NCBI GenBank assembly: GCA_018263435.1
Contig: JAANXD010000077.1
Span: forward strand, 1-64,000
Length of the DNA stretch: 64,000 nucleotides
Direction: 5' to 3'
From: Candidatus Scalindua arabica
GTDB lineage: Bacteria; Planctomycetota; Brocadiia; Brocadiales; Scalinduaceae
Part shown: piece by piece, positions 24,559 through 33,238 of the stretch
How positions within the stretch are numbered: the first letter of the stretch is position 1
How the letters are laid out: each line of letters starts with the position of its first letter
Translations under genes and position numbers: made by a program
Notes under the pieces: model-generated
Seen by the model: only the letters and a program-made list of their open reading frames with translations
Told to the model about the DNA's origin: nothing
Databases searched by the model: none

Positions 24559-24948
24559 ATAGTGTAGGTTTTCGTGATAAGCACTTAATTGATTCTCGTA
24601 TATAAAAGATGAAGATCTAAGGCATGCTGAACCGTTTTCTTATCATAATAATGCTGTTAGTTCTCTTACAATACTATCATTTTTTAAAGACTTTTAAGTT
24701 AAAGGAAATAGTAATAAAAAAATAATTGCCATCTACAGAAATTGTGTTATATATATTGAGTACTTTATGTCGAAAAAATACATCAATCCACAAACTCACC
24801 TTTTATATCACATATTCAATTGAAGTAATGTCAGAAGCAAAATCTTTCATAATCCATAAGAGAATACTGTTTGAATAAGCAATTTAATAAGCTATATTTA
24901 CAAAATTTACATTATTTGTTTATAACCCAAATTATTGGGAGAGAATGA
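24559..24948. other. 390-base AT-rich intergenic region, no gene seen
   Basis: No ORF of note, no clear hairpin terminator and no repeat shared with the rest of the window. The last 60 bases presumably contain the promoter and the GGGAGAGA ribosome-binding site of the first glycosyltransferase. Confidence 0.5.
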
Positions 24949-26202
24949 ATGAGTATACAGCCGATAAAGAATGTTGGATTCATTTCAACAAGAATCGCCG
25001 GAACGGACGGCGTTTCTTTAGAGATTGAAAAATGGGCAGAGGTACTGAAACGAAATCGATTCGATTGCTTTTATTTTGGGGGGGAAATTGATCGCGATGA
25101 AGAGATTTCGTTCAAAGTCGATGAGGCTCATTTTGAACATCCAGACATTTGTGACATAAATAAAAGCCTGTTTGGTGTTACAAATCGAACGAGAAAAATT
25201 TCAAAGAATATTCAAAAGATTCAAGAGAAACTAAAATCAGCACTATATGATTTTCGTAAAAAGTTTAAGATCGATTTAATAATACCCGAGAATGCATTAA
25301 CAATACCTTTGAATATTCCATTGGGTATCGCCATTACTGAGTTCATTGCTGAAACAGGCATCCCGACAATAGCACATCATCATGATTTTTATTGGGAGAG
25401 AGATCGTTTTCAAATCAACGCCTGTCAGGATTATCTGGACAAGTCTTTTCCTCCTGACCTTCCTTCGATTCGTCATGCCGTAATCAATTCCCCGGCATCT
25501 AAACAATTGAGTCATAGATTGGGAATTTCAAATACGATTATTCCAAATGTCTATAATTTTGCTGAAGAACCAGAAGGTCTAGAGAATTTTCCCTGCGAGC
25601 TAAAGAGTAAAATCGGCATTAAGAAAGATGATCTTTTTATTTTGCAACCAACCCGTGTTGTGCCAAGAAAATGGATCGAAAGGTCAATTGAGATTGTACA
25701 TAATTTAAAATTACAAAATCCAACTCTCGTAATCTCTCATGCATCTGGAGACGAAGGAGATGATTATTATCATCGGATTATGGAATATGCAAAATTTATG
25801 GGAGTTAAGATCATTACTATCGATAATCTTATAGGCGGCTATCATGGAAACGGAAATAAAAAGTATACGATTGCTGATGTATATAAATGTGCTGATATTG
25901 TCACATATCCAAGTGGCTATGAAGGGTTTGGGAATGCGGTTCTGGAGACCATCTATTTTAATAGGCCGATCGTTGTTAACAGGTATTCAATCTATATTGC
26001 TGATATAGAGCCTAAGGGCTTCGATGTAATTACGATAGACGGAGTTGTCACTACAAAAACAGTTAAGAAGATAAGGCAGGTATTGAAAGATGAAGAGCTT
26101 CGGGAAGAAATGGTTAGAAAGAATTTTGATCTGGCAAAACGGTTTTTTTCATTTGAAGTTCTGGAAAAAAGATTAATGTACATGCTTAGTACATTCGATT
26201 AA
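24949..26202 (+). CDS. Glycosyltransferase (GT4-like, GT-B fold)
   Basis: 417 residues. The N-terminal half reads IRAGTDGVSLEIEKW-like (here TRIAGTDGVSLEIEKWAEVL). The C-terminal donor domain has QPTRVVPRKWIERSIEIV and the nucleotide-sugar E-x7-E region YPSGYEGFGNAVLETIYF, the GT4 signature. It should transfer a sugar from a nucleotide donor to a surface glycan or glycolipid in the cytoplasm. The second glycosyltransferase 100 bases downstream is a similar protein, so the two likely work on one structure. Donor and acceptor are unknown. Confidence 0.9.
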   Translation: MSIQPIKNVGFISTRIAGTDGVSLEIEKWAEVLKRNRFDCFYFGGEIDRDEEISFKVDEAHFEHPDICDINKSLFGVTNRTRKISKNIQKIQEKLKSALYDFRKKFKIDLIIPENALTIPLNIPLGIAITEFIAETGIPTIAHHHDFYWERDRFQINACQDYLDKSFPPDLPSIRHAVINSPASKQLSHRLGISNTIIPNVYNFAEEPEGLENFPCELKSKIGIKKDDLFILQPTRVVPRKWIERSIEIVHNLKLQNPTLVISHASGDEGDDYYHRIMEYAKFMGVKIITIDNLIGGYHGNGNKKYTIADVYKCADIVTYPSGYEGFGNAVLETIYFNRPIVVNRYSIYIADIEPKGFDVITIDGVVTTKTVKKIRQVLKDEELREEMVRKNFDLAKRFFSFEVLEKRLMYMLSTFD

Positions 26203-26310
26203 TTATCCACTTTAGAGAGGATGTCATATTAGCCAGTTTGTTATTGTAAAAAATATAACTACTACTTTAAGCCTTTCCCGCGGCTTAAACACGAAGAAAG
26301 ATGGTTGAAG

Positions 26311-27555
26311 ATGATCAATGTAGCGATTCTTCATTATTCATGTCCACCTGTTATTGGGGGTGTTGAAGAAATTGTCAGACAACAGGCATCTCTTTTATAT
26401 AGATACTATCATCCGGTTAAAGTTATTGCTGGCAGTGGTTCGCAATTTACTGAAGATTTTGCCGTAGAAATAAATCCTCTACTCTCTTCCCGTAATTCTG
26501 AAATTTTGCAGTTACAACAAAATCCTACTGAAAATCATGAAGGAATTCGGGAAATGACTGGTACAATTCTTAAATATTTGAAAGGTAGTCTCCAGAATTT
26601 TGATATCCTTATCGCTCACAATGTGCTTTCGATGCATTACAATCTACCTTTAACGTTAGCATTGCATAAGTTGGCAAATACGAAAACTATTAAGGTGGTA
26701 AATTGGAATCATGATTCGCCGTATTTTTATAAGAATTATTCAAAGGAAATTGAAGAAAAACCGTGGTTGATTCTAAAGAAATATAATCCAAATATATCTT
26801 ACATAACTATCTCACCAAGCCGGGCAAAAGAATTTCAAGCGTTGTACAAAACAAAAAAAGAAATAACTGTTATTCCAAATGGAATAGGCCCCATTCGTGT
26901 TTTTTCTTTAGGAAAAACTGCCATGCGCTTAATCAAAGAAAATAATTTATTTACTGCCGGATTATTAATGATACAACCTTCGAGATTGCACTCCCGGAAA
27001 AATGTAGAGCTTTCTATTGAAGTTTTGAGGGCCTTTCATGGCAAAGGTATTCAGGCCAAATTAATTCTGGCCGGAGCATATGATCCACATGAAAGAAAAA
27101 CATCACATTATTATAACAAACTAAAAGATTTAGCAGAATCCTTACAAGTACAAAAACATATTATCATACTTGGTGATTATGTTTTTGAGAGTGGCGAGAA
27201 AATGATAGCAGACTGGGATACGATACGTGATCTTTACCAAATCTCAGACTTACTTTTTATGCCAAGTAAACAAGAAGGATTTGGTATTCCATTATTAGAA
27301 GCTGGAATGTTGAAATTACCGATTGCCTGTTCCGATATAGACCCATTTAAATCTATTGCCGGAAAGGATGCATTCTATTTTTCATTAAAAGACCGTCCAA
27401 AAGAGATTGCGGAAAATGTTTTGGAATATTTGGAACAATTGCGGCCGCACCGTATGTATCGAAAAGTATTTCGTAATTATTTGTGGGATAATATATATAA
27501 TGATTTACTAAAACCTTTTTTAGAGAAAAATGTAAATATATCGGGATCAGTTTAA
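26311..27555 (+). CDS. Glycosyltransferase (GT4-like)
   Basis: 414 residues from the ATG at 26311 (MINVAILHYSCPPVIGGVEEIV). The N-terminal GGVE loop binds the donor phosphates and the C-terminal part has QPSRLHSRKNVELSIEVL and MPSKQEGFGIPLLEAGML, the GT4 donor signature. It follows a related glycosyltransferase at a distance of about 100 bases. The low GC of both relative to the flanks (A/T-rich codons) hints at horizontal exchange, as is usual for surface-glycan genes. The start differs from the ORF track TTG two codons earlier. Confidence 0.9.
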   Translation: MINVAILHYSCPPVIGGVEEIVRQQASLLYRYYHPVKVIAGSGSQFTEDFAVEINPLLSSRNSEILQLQQNPTENHEGIREMTGTILKYLKGSLQNFDILIAHNVLSMHYNLPLTLALHKLANTKTIKVVNWNHDSPYFYKNYSKEIEEKPWLILKKYNPNISYITISPSRAKEFQALYKTKKEITVIPNGIGPIRVFSLGKTAMRLIKENNLFTAGLLMIQPSRLHSRKNVELSIEVLRAFHGKGIQAKLILAGAYDPHERKTSHYYNKLKDLAESLQVQKHIIILGDYVFESGEKMIADWDTIRDLYQISDLLFMPSKQEGFGIPLLEAGMLKLPIACSDIDPFKSIAGKDAFYFSLKDRPKEIAENVLEYLEQLRPHRMYRKVFRNYLWDNIYNDLLKPFLEKNVNISGSV

Positions 27556-27653
27556 AATTAATAGGACGCAACCGCCTATTAGCCTGTCGGGCTATAATCT
27601 GCGTTTATCCATGTCTTATTAATTTATTCTCTAGTATTTAGAAAGGGTATAAA

Positions 27654-28265
27654 ATGGCAGGACAAAAAGCAACTAACATCAAATGGCATCATGGCAAGAT
27701 TACACGAGAAGACAGGGTGAAATTGCTGAATCAGAGGGGTGTAACCATATGGCTTACAGGCCTCTCAGGTTCTGGTAAATCAACAATTGCTGTTGAGCTT
27801 GAACATGCCCTCATTGAGAACAGACATCAGGCATACATACTTGATGGTGACAACATACGTCATGGCCTGAATAAAAATCTTGGCTTCTCGCCTGATGACC
27901 GTACTGAGAATATTCGCCGGATTGGTGAAGTTGCAAAACTGTTTACGGAGGCAGGCATAATAACAATTACCGCCTTTATTTCTCCATATAGAGAAGATCG
28001 GGATGCTGTCAGGAGATTGCTGAATGATGGTGAATTTATAGAGGTACATGTTAAATGCCCTCTTGATGTTTGTGAGGAGCGTGATACAAAAGGTTTATAT
28101 AAGAAGGCACGTGCAGGTGAGGTGAAGGATTTTACCGGCATTTCAGCACCCTATGAAGAGCCGCTCAATCCTGAGATAACAATTGACTCGTCAAAGCTGA
28201 CAGTTGAGGAATCAACAAGAGCAGTATTAAATTATCTTGAGGAAAAAGGATATGTGAAGTTTTAG
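27654..28265 (+). CDS. cysC: Adenylyl-sulfate kinase
   Basis: APS kinase, which phosphorylates adenosine phosphosulfate to PAPS with ATP. 203 residues with Walker A GLSGSGKSTIA (about 38-48), YILDGDNIRHGLNKNLGF, the APS-binding FTEAGIITITAFISPYREDRD, and KGLYKKARAGEVKDFTGISAPYE lid. All motifs are present, so it should be active. It stands without CysD/CysN. Next to glycosyltransferases this may supply PAPS for sulfated glycans rather than for assimilation, which is inference from context. Confidence 0.95.
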   Translation: MAGQKATNIKWHHGKITREDRVKLLNQRGVTIWLTGLSGSGKSTIAVELEHALIENRHQAYILDGDNIRHGLNKNLGFSPDDRTENIRRIGEVAKLFTEAGIITITAFISPYREDRDAVRRLLNDGEFIEVHVKCPLDVCEERDTKGLYKKARAGEVKDFTGISAPYEEPLNPEITIDSSKLTVEESTRAVLNYLEEKGYVKF

Positions 28266-28324
28266 ACGATGGTGAAAAAATGAAGTGGTAATAAAAATGT
28301 TATTCTGAAAAAGGAGAAGCTTGT

Positions 28325-29125
28325 ATGAAAATTTCCAGGGGCTGTATTAGTCTGATCATAGTTATTTTGTTTCTTTCACTATCCTGTACTACTGTACCAA
28401 TTACAGGCAGGCAGCAGTTTAGTATACTTCCAGATTATGCAATGCTTTCTATGAGCCTTCAACAGTACAATGAATTCCTTAAAACCAATAAAATCAGCCG
28501 TAATCAGGAACAAACTAAAATGGTCAAAAAGGTTGGCAGAAAGATTCAAATGGCAGTGGAACAATATTTTACCGACAAAAATATGTCTCATGCATTAAAA
28601 GATTACAAATGGGAATTTAATCTTATTGAAAGTGAAGAAAAAAATGCATGGGCGATGCCGGGAGGGAAAGTTGTTGTATATGAGGGAATTTTGCCGATTA
28701 CTAAAGATGAGGCCGGCCTGGCAGTAGTTATGGGACATGAAATAGCTCATGCGATTGCCAAACATGGTAATGAGAGAATGAGTCAGGGCTTAATTGCACA
28801 AATAGGTGGGATGACACTCTCAAAAGCCCTGGCAGAAAAACCTGAAAAAACAAGGCAACTCTGGATGACTGTCTTCGGTGTTGGTGCTCAATACGGAGTC
28901 ATGCTTCCTTTCAGTCGTCTCCAGGAATCTGAAGCAGACCACCTTGGTTTAATATTTATGGATATAGCCGGTTACAATCCAGATGAAGCTGTAGAAGTCT
29001 GGAAAAGAATGGCACAATTGAAAGAGGGTCAGGCGCCACCGGAATTTTTGAGCACACATCCCTCTGACGAGACCAGGATAAGAAAGATTAAAGAAACAAT
29101 ACCGAAAGCGAAGCAGTATTTATAA
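28325..29125 (+). CDS. M48-family metallopeptidase lipoprotein (LoiP/BepA-like)
   Basis: 266 residues. A lipoprotein signal peptide ends in the lipobox LSLSC (C at residue 21), so the protein is anchored to a membrane facing the periplasm. The M48 zinc motif is HEIAHAIAKHG (about 139-149), with the third ligand glutamate in ESEADHLGLIFMDIAGY. The end STHPSDETRI is the usual M48 conclusion. Relatives take part in outer-membrane protein quality control. Its ribosome-binding site is AAAGGAGAAGC just before the ATG. Confidence 0.93.
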   Translation: MKISRGCISLIIVILFLSLSCTTVPITGRQQFSILPDYAMLSMSLQQYNEFLKTNKISRNQEQTKMVKKVGRKIQMAVEQYFTDKNMSHALKDYKWEFNLIESEEKNAWAMPGGKVVVYEGILPITKDEAGLAVVMGHEIAHAIAKHGNERMSQGLIAQIGGMTLSKALAEKPEKTRQLWMTVFGVGAQYGVMLPFSRLQESEADHLGLIFMDIAGYNPDEAVEVWKRMAQLKEGQAPPEFLSTHPSDETRIRKIKETIPKAKQYL

Positions 29126-29180
29126 AGAAGGTATTCTGTTTTTCAGGTAAAGGAAAAATAGCAAACCTTGAAATGGGGAC

Positions 29181-31340
29181 TTAAGCTGGATTTGTCTCTC
29201 GCTGTACATAAGCTCTTACAAGTTTTGCCTCATCATAGCTTACGGCGCCTTTGGAATGTTCGACAACAGGCCCTGTATTCCACGTCTTGAGGGTTAAAAA
29301 TAGCTTCTCGATTGTGTTTCGATTTGCGGGTTCAACGAGGCGGTCTATTTCGATATCACGGCCATTCCTTATCAGGTTTTCAAGGTGCCCTGTGATAGTA
29401 GAGACTGCAAGGTTGCGTTCTTTTGAAATTTCCTCAATTGAAAGCCCTTCCTTGAAAAGATCATAGGTTTTTTCGATTGTTCCCACTTTTACCTTTTTCG
29501 GTAACGTGCCAGCAGGTATGGTAACGGGTTTTCTGTCAGGGATTGAAATCCCGGGATTTTCATCAAGATGTGCCTTTATCTCCTCTGTAAAATCAGTACC
29601 GTATCGTTCAAGTTTGGTATCACCGACACCGCTGATAGTTTTCATATCGGTTAATGTTGCGGGGTAGTAAATGCACATTTCATGAAGAGTCATGTCAGAA
29701 AATATTATGTATGGAGGAACCCTGTGCTCATCAGCAAGTCTCTTTCTGAGTACGCGAAGCCTGTCAAAAAGGACTTCATCATAAGGCTCAAATCCACTCA
29801 CTTTAAATGCTTTGGGTTTTTTCTTTATCTCTTCCCTTTTTAATCCCTCTATCTTTTCTTTACCGTAGAGTATGTCTGTACCCTTTTTTGTCAGTATTAA
29901 CACCGGATACTGTCCGCCGTCCTGTACGATAGCATCCTGTGCCAGGAGTTCGTTGATAATGAACTGCCAGTGTTTCTTTTCTTTGTGCCTGCCTGCGCCG
30001 TAGGTCTTGATCTCATTATGTTGAAGTTCCCTGATACGTTTTGTATCAGCGCCGGCTACAATATCAATGATATGTCTGATTCCAAAATGCTGGCCTGTCC
30101 TTGATATAGCCGACATTACTATCTGTGCATCAGTTGTTATATCAATCTTCTCAACATTACCCATACAAATGTCGCATGCCCCGCAGTTTTCATTAGTATA
30201 ATTCTCGCCAAAATATTCAAGAAGCTGTCTGCGCCTGCATACATTGTGTGAAGCATACTTGACCGTCTGATTCAGCTTTTCCATGGAGATTGACCGCTCA
30301 TTCTCACTGGGCATCTGATCTATAAAATACCTGATCTTAGGAATGTCCTGTCTGCCAAAGAAGAGGAGACAATTAGCAGGCTCTCCATCTCGTCCTGAAC
30401 GTCCTGTTTCCTGATAATATCCTTCTATGTTTTTTGGCAAATCGGCATGGATTACAAAGCGCACGTTTGACTTGTCTATTCCCATACCAAATGCAATTGT
30501 TGCTACAATTACGGTAACTTTGTCCCGGCTGAAAGCCTCCTGGTTTCTCTTGCGTTCCTCTGTAGCCAATCCGGCGTGATAAGGCAGAGCGCTGATGCCT
30601 TGATCTACCAGAAACTCGGCTAATCTGAAAACTGAGTCGCGTGTAGTACGGTAAATTATGCCCGGTTCGTCCTTATGTTCTTTGAGAAATTCCAGTATTT
30701 GTGATTCTAACTCTATTTTACTTTTTACCTGATAAAAGAGGTTCTGGCGATTAAATGATGCACGGATAACATATGGAGATCTCAGTCCGATCTTATTGAT
30801 TATATCTTCCTGAACCCTCGGTGTGGCGGTTGCCGTAAATGCTGTTACCGGAATGTGTGGAAAGGTTTGAGTAAGGCCGGAGAGGCTCAGGTAATCAGGG
30901 CGGAAGTCATGTCCCCATTCTGAAATGCAATGTGCCTCGTCTATGGCAAAAAGAGATAAGGGAATAGTTTTCAGAGTTTCTATGAAACCCTGCATAGCGA
31001 AACGTTCGGGTGCAATGTAGAGTAATTCTAATGTATGATTCTTCAGTCTGTGGTATATGTCAGACATCTCTTGCGTACTCAGAGAACTGTTAATAAAGGC
31101 TGCAGAAATTCCATTCTCAATGGCCGCATCAACTTGGTCCTTCATCAGGGATATCAGTGGACTTATAACAACCGTAGTCCCGGTCATCATTTTGGCAGGT
31201 AATTGATAACAGAGCGATTTCCCTCCCCCGGTAGGCATCACGGCAAAGACATCTTTTTTGTCCAGGATGTTCCTGATTATCGTTTCCTGATTAGGGCGAA
31301 AAGATTGAAACCCAAAAACCTTTTTAAGTGTGTTATGCAT
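29181..31340 (-). CDS. recQ: ATP-dependent DNA helicase RecQ
   Basis: 719 residues with the full RecQ layout: motif 0/I (FRPNQETIIRN, MPTGGGKSLCYQLPA), DEAH box (AIDEAHCISEWGHDFRP), motif VI (GRSGRDGEPA), the zinc-binding RQC cysteines (VCRRRQLLEYFGE and NCGACDIC), a winged helix and an HRDC domain (FDRLRVLRKRLADEHRVPPY). The tail beyond residue 600 includes an extra HTH-like region, as in the longer RecQ forms (E. coli RecQ is about 610). It unwinds DNA 3' to 5' in recombination and fork repair. No neighbour is functionally linked. Confidence 0.96.
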   Translation of the reverse strand: MHNTLKKVFGFQSFRPNQETIIRNILDKKDVFAVMPTGGGKSLCYQLPAKMMTGTTVVISPLISLMKDQVDAAIENGISAAFINSSLSTQEMSDIYHRLKNHTLELLYIAPERFAMQGFIETLKTIPLSLFAIDEAHCISEWGHDFRPDYLSLSGLTQTFPHIPVTAFTATATPRVQEDIINKIGLRSPYVIRASFNRQNLFYQVKSKIELESQILEFLKEHKDEPGIIYRTTRDSVFRLAEFLVDQGISALPYHAGLATEERKRNQEAFSRDKVTVIVATIAFGMGIDKSNVRFVIHADLPKNIEGYYQETGRSGRDGEPANCLLFFGRQDIPKIRYFIDQMPSENERSISMEKLNQTVKYASHNVCRRRQLLEYFGENYTNENCGACDICMGNVEKIDITTDAQIVMSAISRTGQHFGIRHIIDIVAGADTKRIRELQHNEIKTYGAGRHKEKKHWQFIINELLAQDAIVQDGGQYPVLILTKKGTDILYGKEKIEGLKREEIKKKPKAFKVSGFEPYDEVLFDRLRVLRKRLADEHRVPPYIIFSDMTLHEMCIYYPATLTDMKTISGVGDTKLERYGTDFTEEIKAHLDENPGISIPDRKPVTIPAGTLPKKVKVGTIEKTYDLFKEGLSIEEISKERNLAVSTITGHLENLIRNGRDIEIDRLVEPANRNTIEKLFLTLKTWNTGPVVEHSKGAVSYDEAKLVRAYVQRETNPA

Positions 31341-31489
31341 ATCACGATTTTATGACATCGGCATAAAACATGTCAAGAATAGAAATGATAAGTTTACTTT
31401 AAATTCTATTTGATTTGATTCTAAAATAAGAATACAATTTCTGCTAACGAAATTATAAATGCTTTATTGTAATACAAAGGAGAAGTTAT

Positions 31490-31789
31490 ATGTCTACAAA
31501 AACATCAAAACAAACGATTCATTCTTATATCACAAGCGATCCCAAAATTTGCGGTGGAGAACCAATAATTATTGATACCAGGATATCTGTTAGACTGATT
31601 GTAAAGTTAGAGAATATCGGGAAAAGTGTAGACGAGATTGTGGCTATGTATCCGCATATAACCCACGCCCAGGTGCACGATGCCCTCTCCTATTATTATG
31701 ACAACAAGGAAGAGATAGACCGGTTTATCGAGGAAAACAGTGAGGAATATATTAGAAAAAGATATAAAGGATCGCCGTGGCTGAAATAA
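31490..31789 (+). CDS. DUF433 antitoxin (VapB45-like)
   Basis: 99 residues with the DUF433 core ITSDPKICGGEPIIIDTRISVRLIV followed by a helix-turn-helix-like MYPHITHAQVHDALSYYYDN. DUF433 proteins are antitoxins of DUF5615/PIN-like toxins, in which the second gene overlaps the first. Here the overlapping second ORF (31777-31938) is only a remnant toxin, so this antitoxin now lacks a working partner. A good AAGGAG site precedes the ATG. Confidence 0.87.
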   Translation: MSTKTSKQTIHSYITSDPKICGGEPIIIDTRISVRLIVKLENIGKSVDEIVAMYPHITHAQVHDALSYYYDNKEEIDRFIEENSEEYIRKRYKGSPWLK

Positions 31790-31938
31790 AGCTGTATCTG
31801 GATGAAGATATTTCTCATACAGTTGCAGAGGTGCTCAGGAGCAGGGGATATGTTCTCAAACTAGGCAAGGTTGTCTTTGAAGGCACACCTGATGAACTAA
31901 GGCAAGAAGGGAATATACAAAAACTGTATTTGACCTGA
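31777..31938 (+). pseudogene. Chimeric remnant: DUF5615 toxin start joined to LivF-type ABC ATPase end
   Basis: A 53-residue frame starts at GTG 31777 inside the DUF433 stop region. The first half, AEIKLYLDEDISHTVAEVLR, is the start of a DUF5615 PIN-like toxin with its first acidic residues. The second half, RGYVLKLGKVVFEGTPDELR...IQKLYL, is the typical C-terminus of a branched-chain amino-acid (LivF) ABC ATPase. The switch lies at an RGY/RGYV match common to both families, consistent with joining at a short homology. The toxin has lost its active site's later residues and is surely inactive. It is too short for the ORF track. Confidence 0.75.
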
Positions 31939-32134
31939 TTCTGTCAATAGTGGCGCTACTTAGCTTTGATTGCAAGAAAGCTAATTTACATAGTATTTGG
32001 ATCAAAATTATTGTTAAGCTTAAGATAATTTTGTTATAAGTATTGTATACTTCAAGTTGAATATATACGAGGAATATAAAGATAGAGACTAGGCAGATTA
32101 CTGTCTACGGAAATCAATTTAAAAAGTTTAAAGC

Positions 32135-32719
32135 ATGAATATTTGGCAGATAGACAAGTTAGCATTATTTCTAACTTTTTTTATACCAGGTTTCATATCA
32201 ATAAAAATATATGATTTATTAGTACCAAGTGAATTAAGAAATTTTCCAAAAACTTTATTTGAAGCGATTGGTTATAGTGCTTTAAATTTTGCTGCGTTAT
32301 CTTGGTTGATTTATTTAATTCATTCAGGAAATTTTTATAGTAATCATGGGTTCTGGTACTTTGTTTTCTTGTTTATCATAATGTTCCTTGCACCTATTTC
32401 CTGGCCATTCCTTTTTATCAAGTTATCATTATGGAAACCTGTTGCTAAATATATTATACATCCTATACATAAACCCTGGGATTATGTCTTTGGAAAGAAG
32501 GAATCATTTTGGATTATTGTTCATCTTAAAGATGGAAGAAAAATAGGCGGTAAGTTTGATACAAATTCTTTTGCTTCTTCTTATCCTGCTGAAGAACAGA
32601 TATACTTGGAAGAAGTGTGGAAATTAAAAGAAAATGGTGGGTTCGTAGAACCTATTGATAGATCTCAAGGAATACTCATCTCAAGCAAGGAAATTTTATC
32701 AATAGAATTTTTTAAATAA
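32135..32719 (+). CDS. DUF6338-like membrane protein
   Basis: 194 residues with three likely transmembrane segments in the first 110 (LALFLTFFIPGFISIKIYDLL, ALNFAALSWLIYLI, FWYFVFLFIIMFLAPISWPFLF) and a soluble C-terminal half with FWIIVHLKDGRKIGGKFDTNSFASSYP and LISSKEILSIEF, a small beta-barrel-like pattern. This combination matches DUF6338, whose function is unknown to me. It is followed 19 bases later by a 59-residue hydrophilic peptide, likely its partner. GC is low, so the pair may be acquired together with the neighbouring restriction-modification genes. Confidence 0.7.
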   Translation: MNIWQIDKLALFLTFFIPGFISIKIYDLLVPSELRNFPKTLFEAIGYSALNFAALSWLIYLIHSGNFYSNHGFWYFVFLFIIMFLAPISWPFLFIKLSLWKPVAKYIIHPIHKPWDYVFGKKESFWIIVHLKDGRKIGGKFDTNSFASSYPAEEQIYLEEVWKLKENGGFVEPIDRSQGILISSKEILSIEFFK

Positions 32720-32738
32720 AAAATTAGGAGATAATGTT

Positions 32739-32918
32739 ATGTCAGAAGAAGGAAAACAGTCAAAAAAGGAAATACCATTAAAAGAAGAATATCAACCTAT
32801 CGAAAAAGGGTATCAACCAACACAAGGGAATATAGATACTTCGAAGCCCCCTCAAGGTGGTTCAGGAGTTGCATCAGATACTTCTACTGAAAGTAACGAG
32901 ACTGACGAGAAGAAATGA
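32739..32918 (+). CDS. Small hydrophilic protein paired with DUF6338
   Basis: 59 residues, MSEEGKQSKKEIPLKEEYQP then IEKGYQPTQGNIDTSKPPQGGSGVASD. It begins at ATG 32739 behind TTAGGAG and is not in the ORF track because of its size. The YQP...GYQPTQG duplication and PPQGGSG look like a disordered linker peptide rather than a fold. It is only 19 bases downstream of the DUF6338 gene, so they are probably co-expressed. I believe similar small proteins follow other DUF6338 genes, but this is memory and untested here. Confidence 0.6.
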   Translation: MSEEGKQSKKEIPLKEEYQPIEKGYQPTQGNIDTSKPPQGGSGVASDTSTESNETDEKK

Positions 32919-32991
32919 GTAGGGAAAACTTTTTTACCTAGCATAAGAAACAGAAAAGAAATATACCAATATATGCAGTAAATGTATATTA

Positions 32992-33100
32992 TCAGATATG
33001 GACTGCTTTGCCTTCAATAGCATAAAAGGTTTCGGTGAATACTTCTGAGAGTGTGGGGTGTGGGAATATGTTGGCACTGACTTCCAGATTCGTCACTTCC
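32992..33100 (-). pseudogene. Displaced 3' end of a dihydrolipoamide dehydrogenase gene
   Basis: On the minus strand, 35 codons ending in a stop (EVTNLEVSANIFPHPTLSEVF ... EGKAVHI) match the C-terminus of the full lpd at 36605-38014, with an open frame but diverged bases. Nothing else of lpd is upstream. The fragment and the intact gene have the same orientation and bracket the restriction-modification genes, as expected when an element inserts at a gene's 3' end or when a homologous recombination event exchanges the 3' end. Confidence 0.85.
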
Positions 33101-33238
33101 TCTATTATAATTACATGTCTATATTATGCAGAAGATTCTGCAAGTAAGATTTTTCATCTATGCATTAGATAGAACCGTGCAAGAAAGAAATAATAAGAGA
33201 TACCGAATCAAATATTGTGTTCCTAGAATTCAAAGATT

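Noticed and set aside
33105-33238. Additional lpd sequence upstream of the 3' remnant
   Set aside because: The match to lpd ends at about 33100; beyond this the bases diverge completely.
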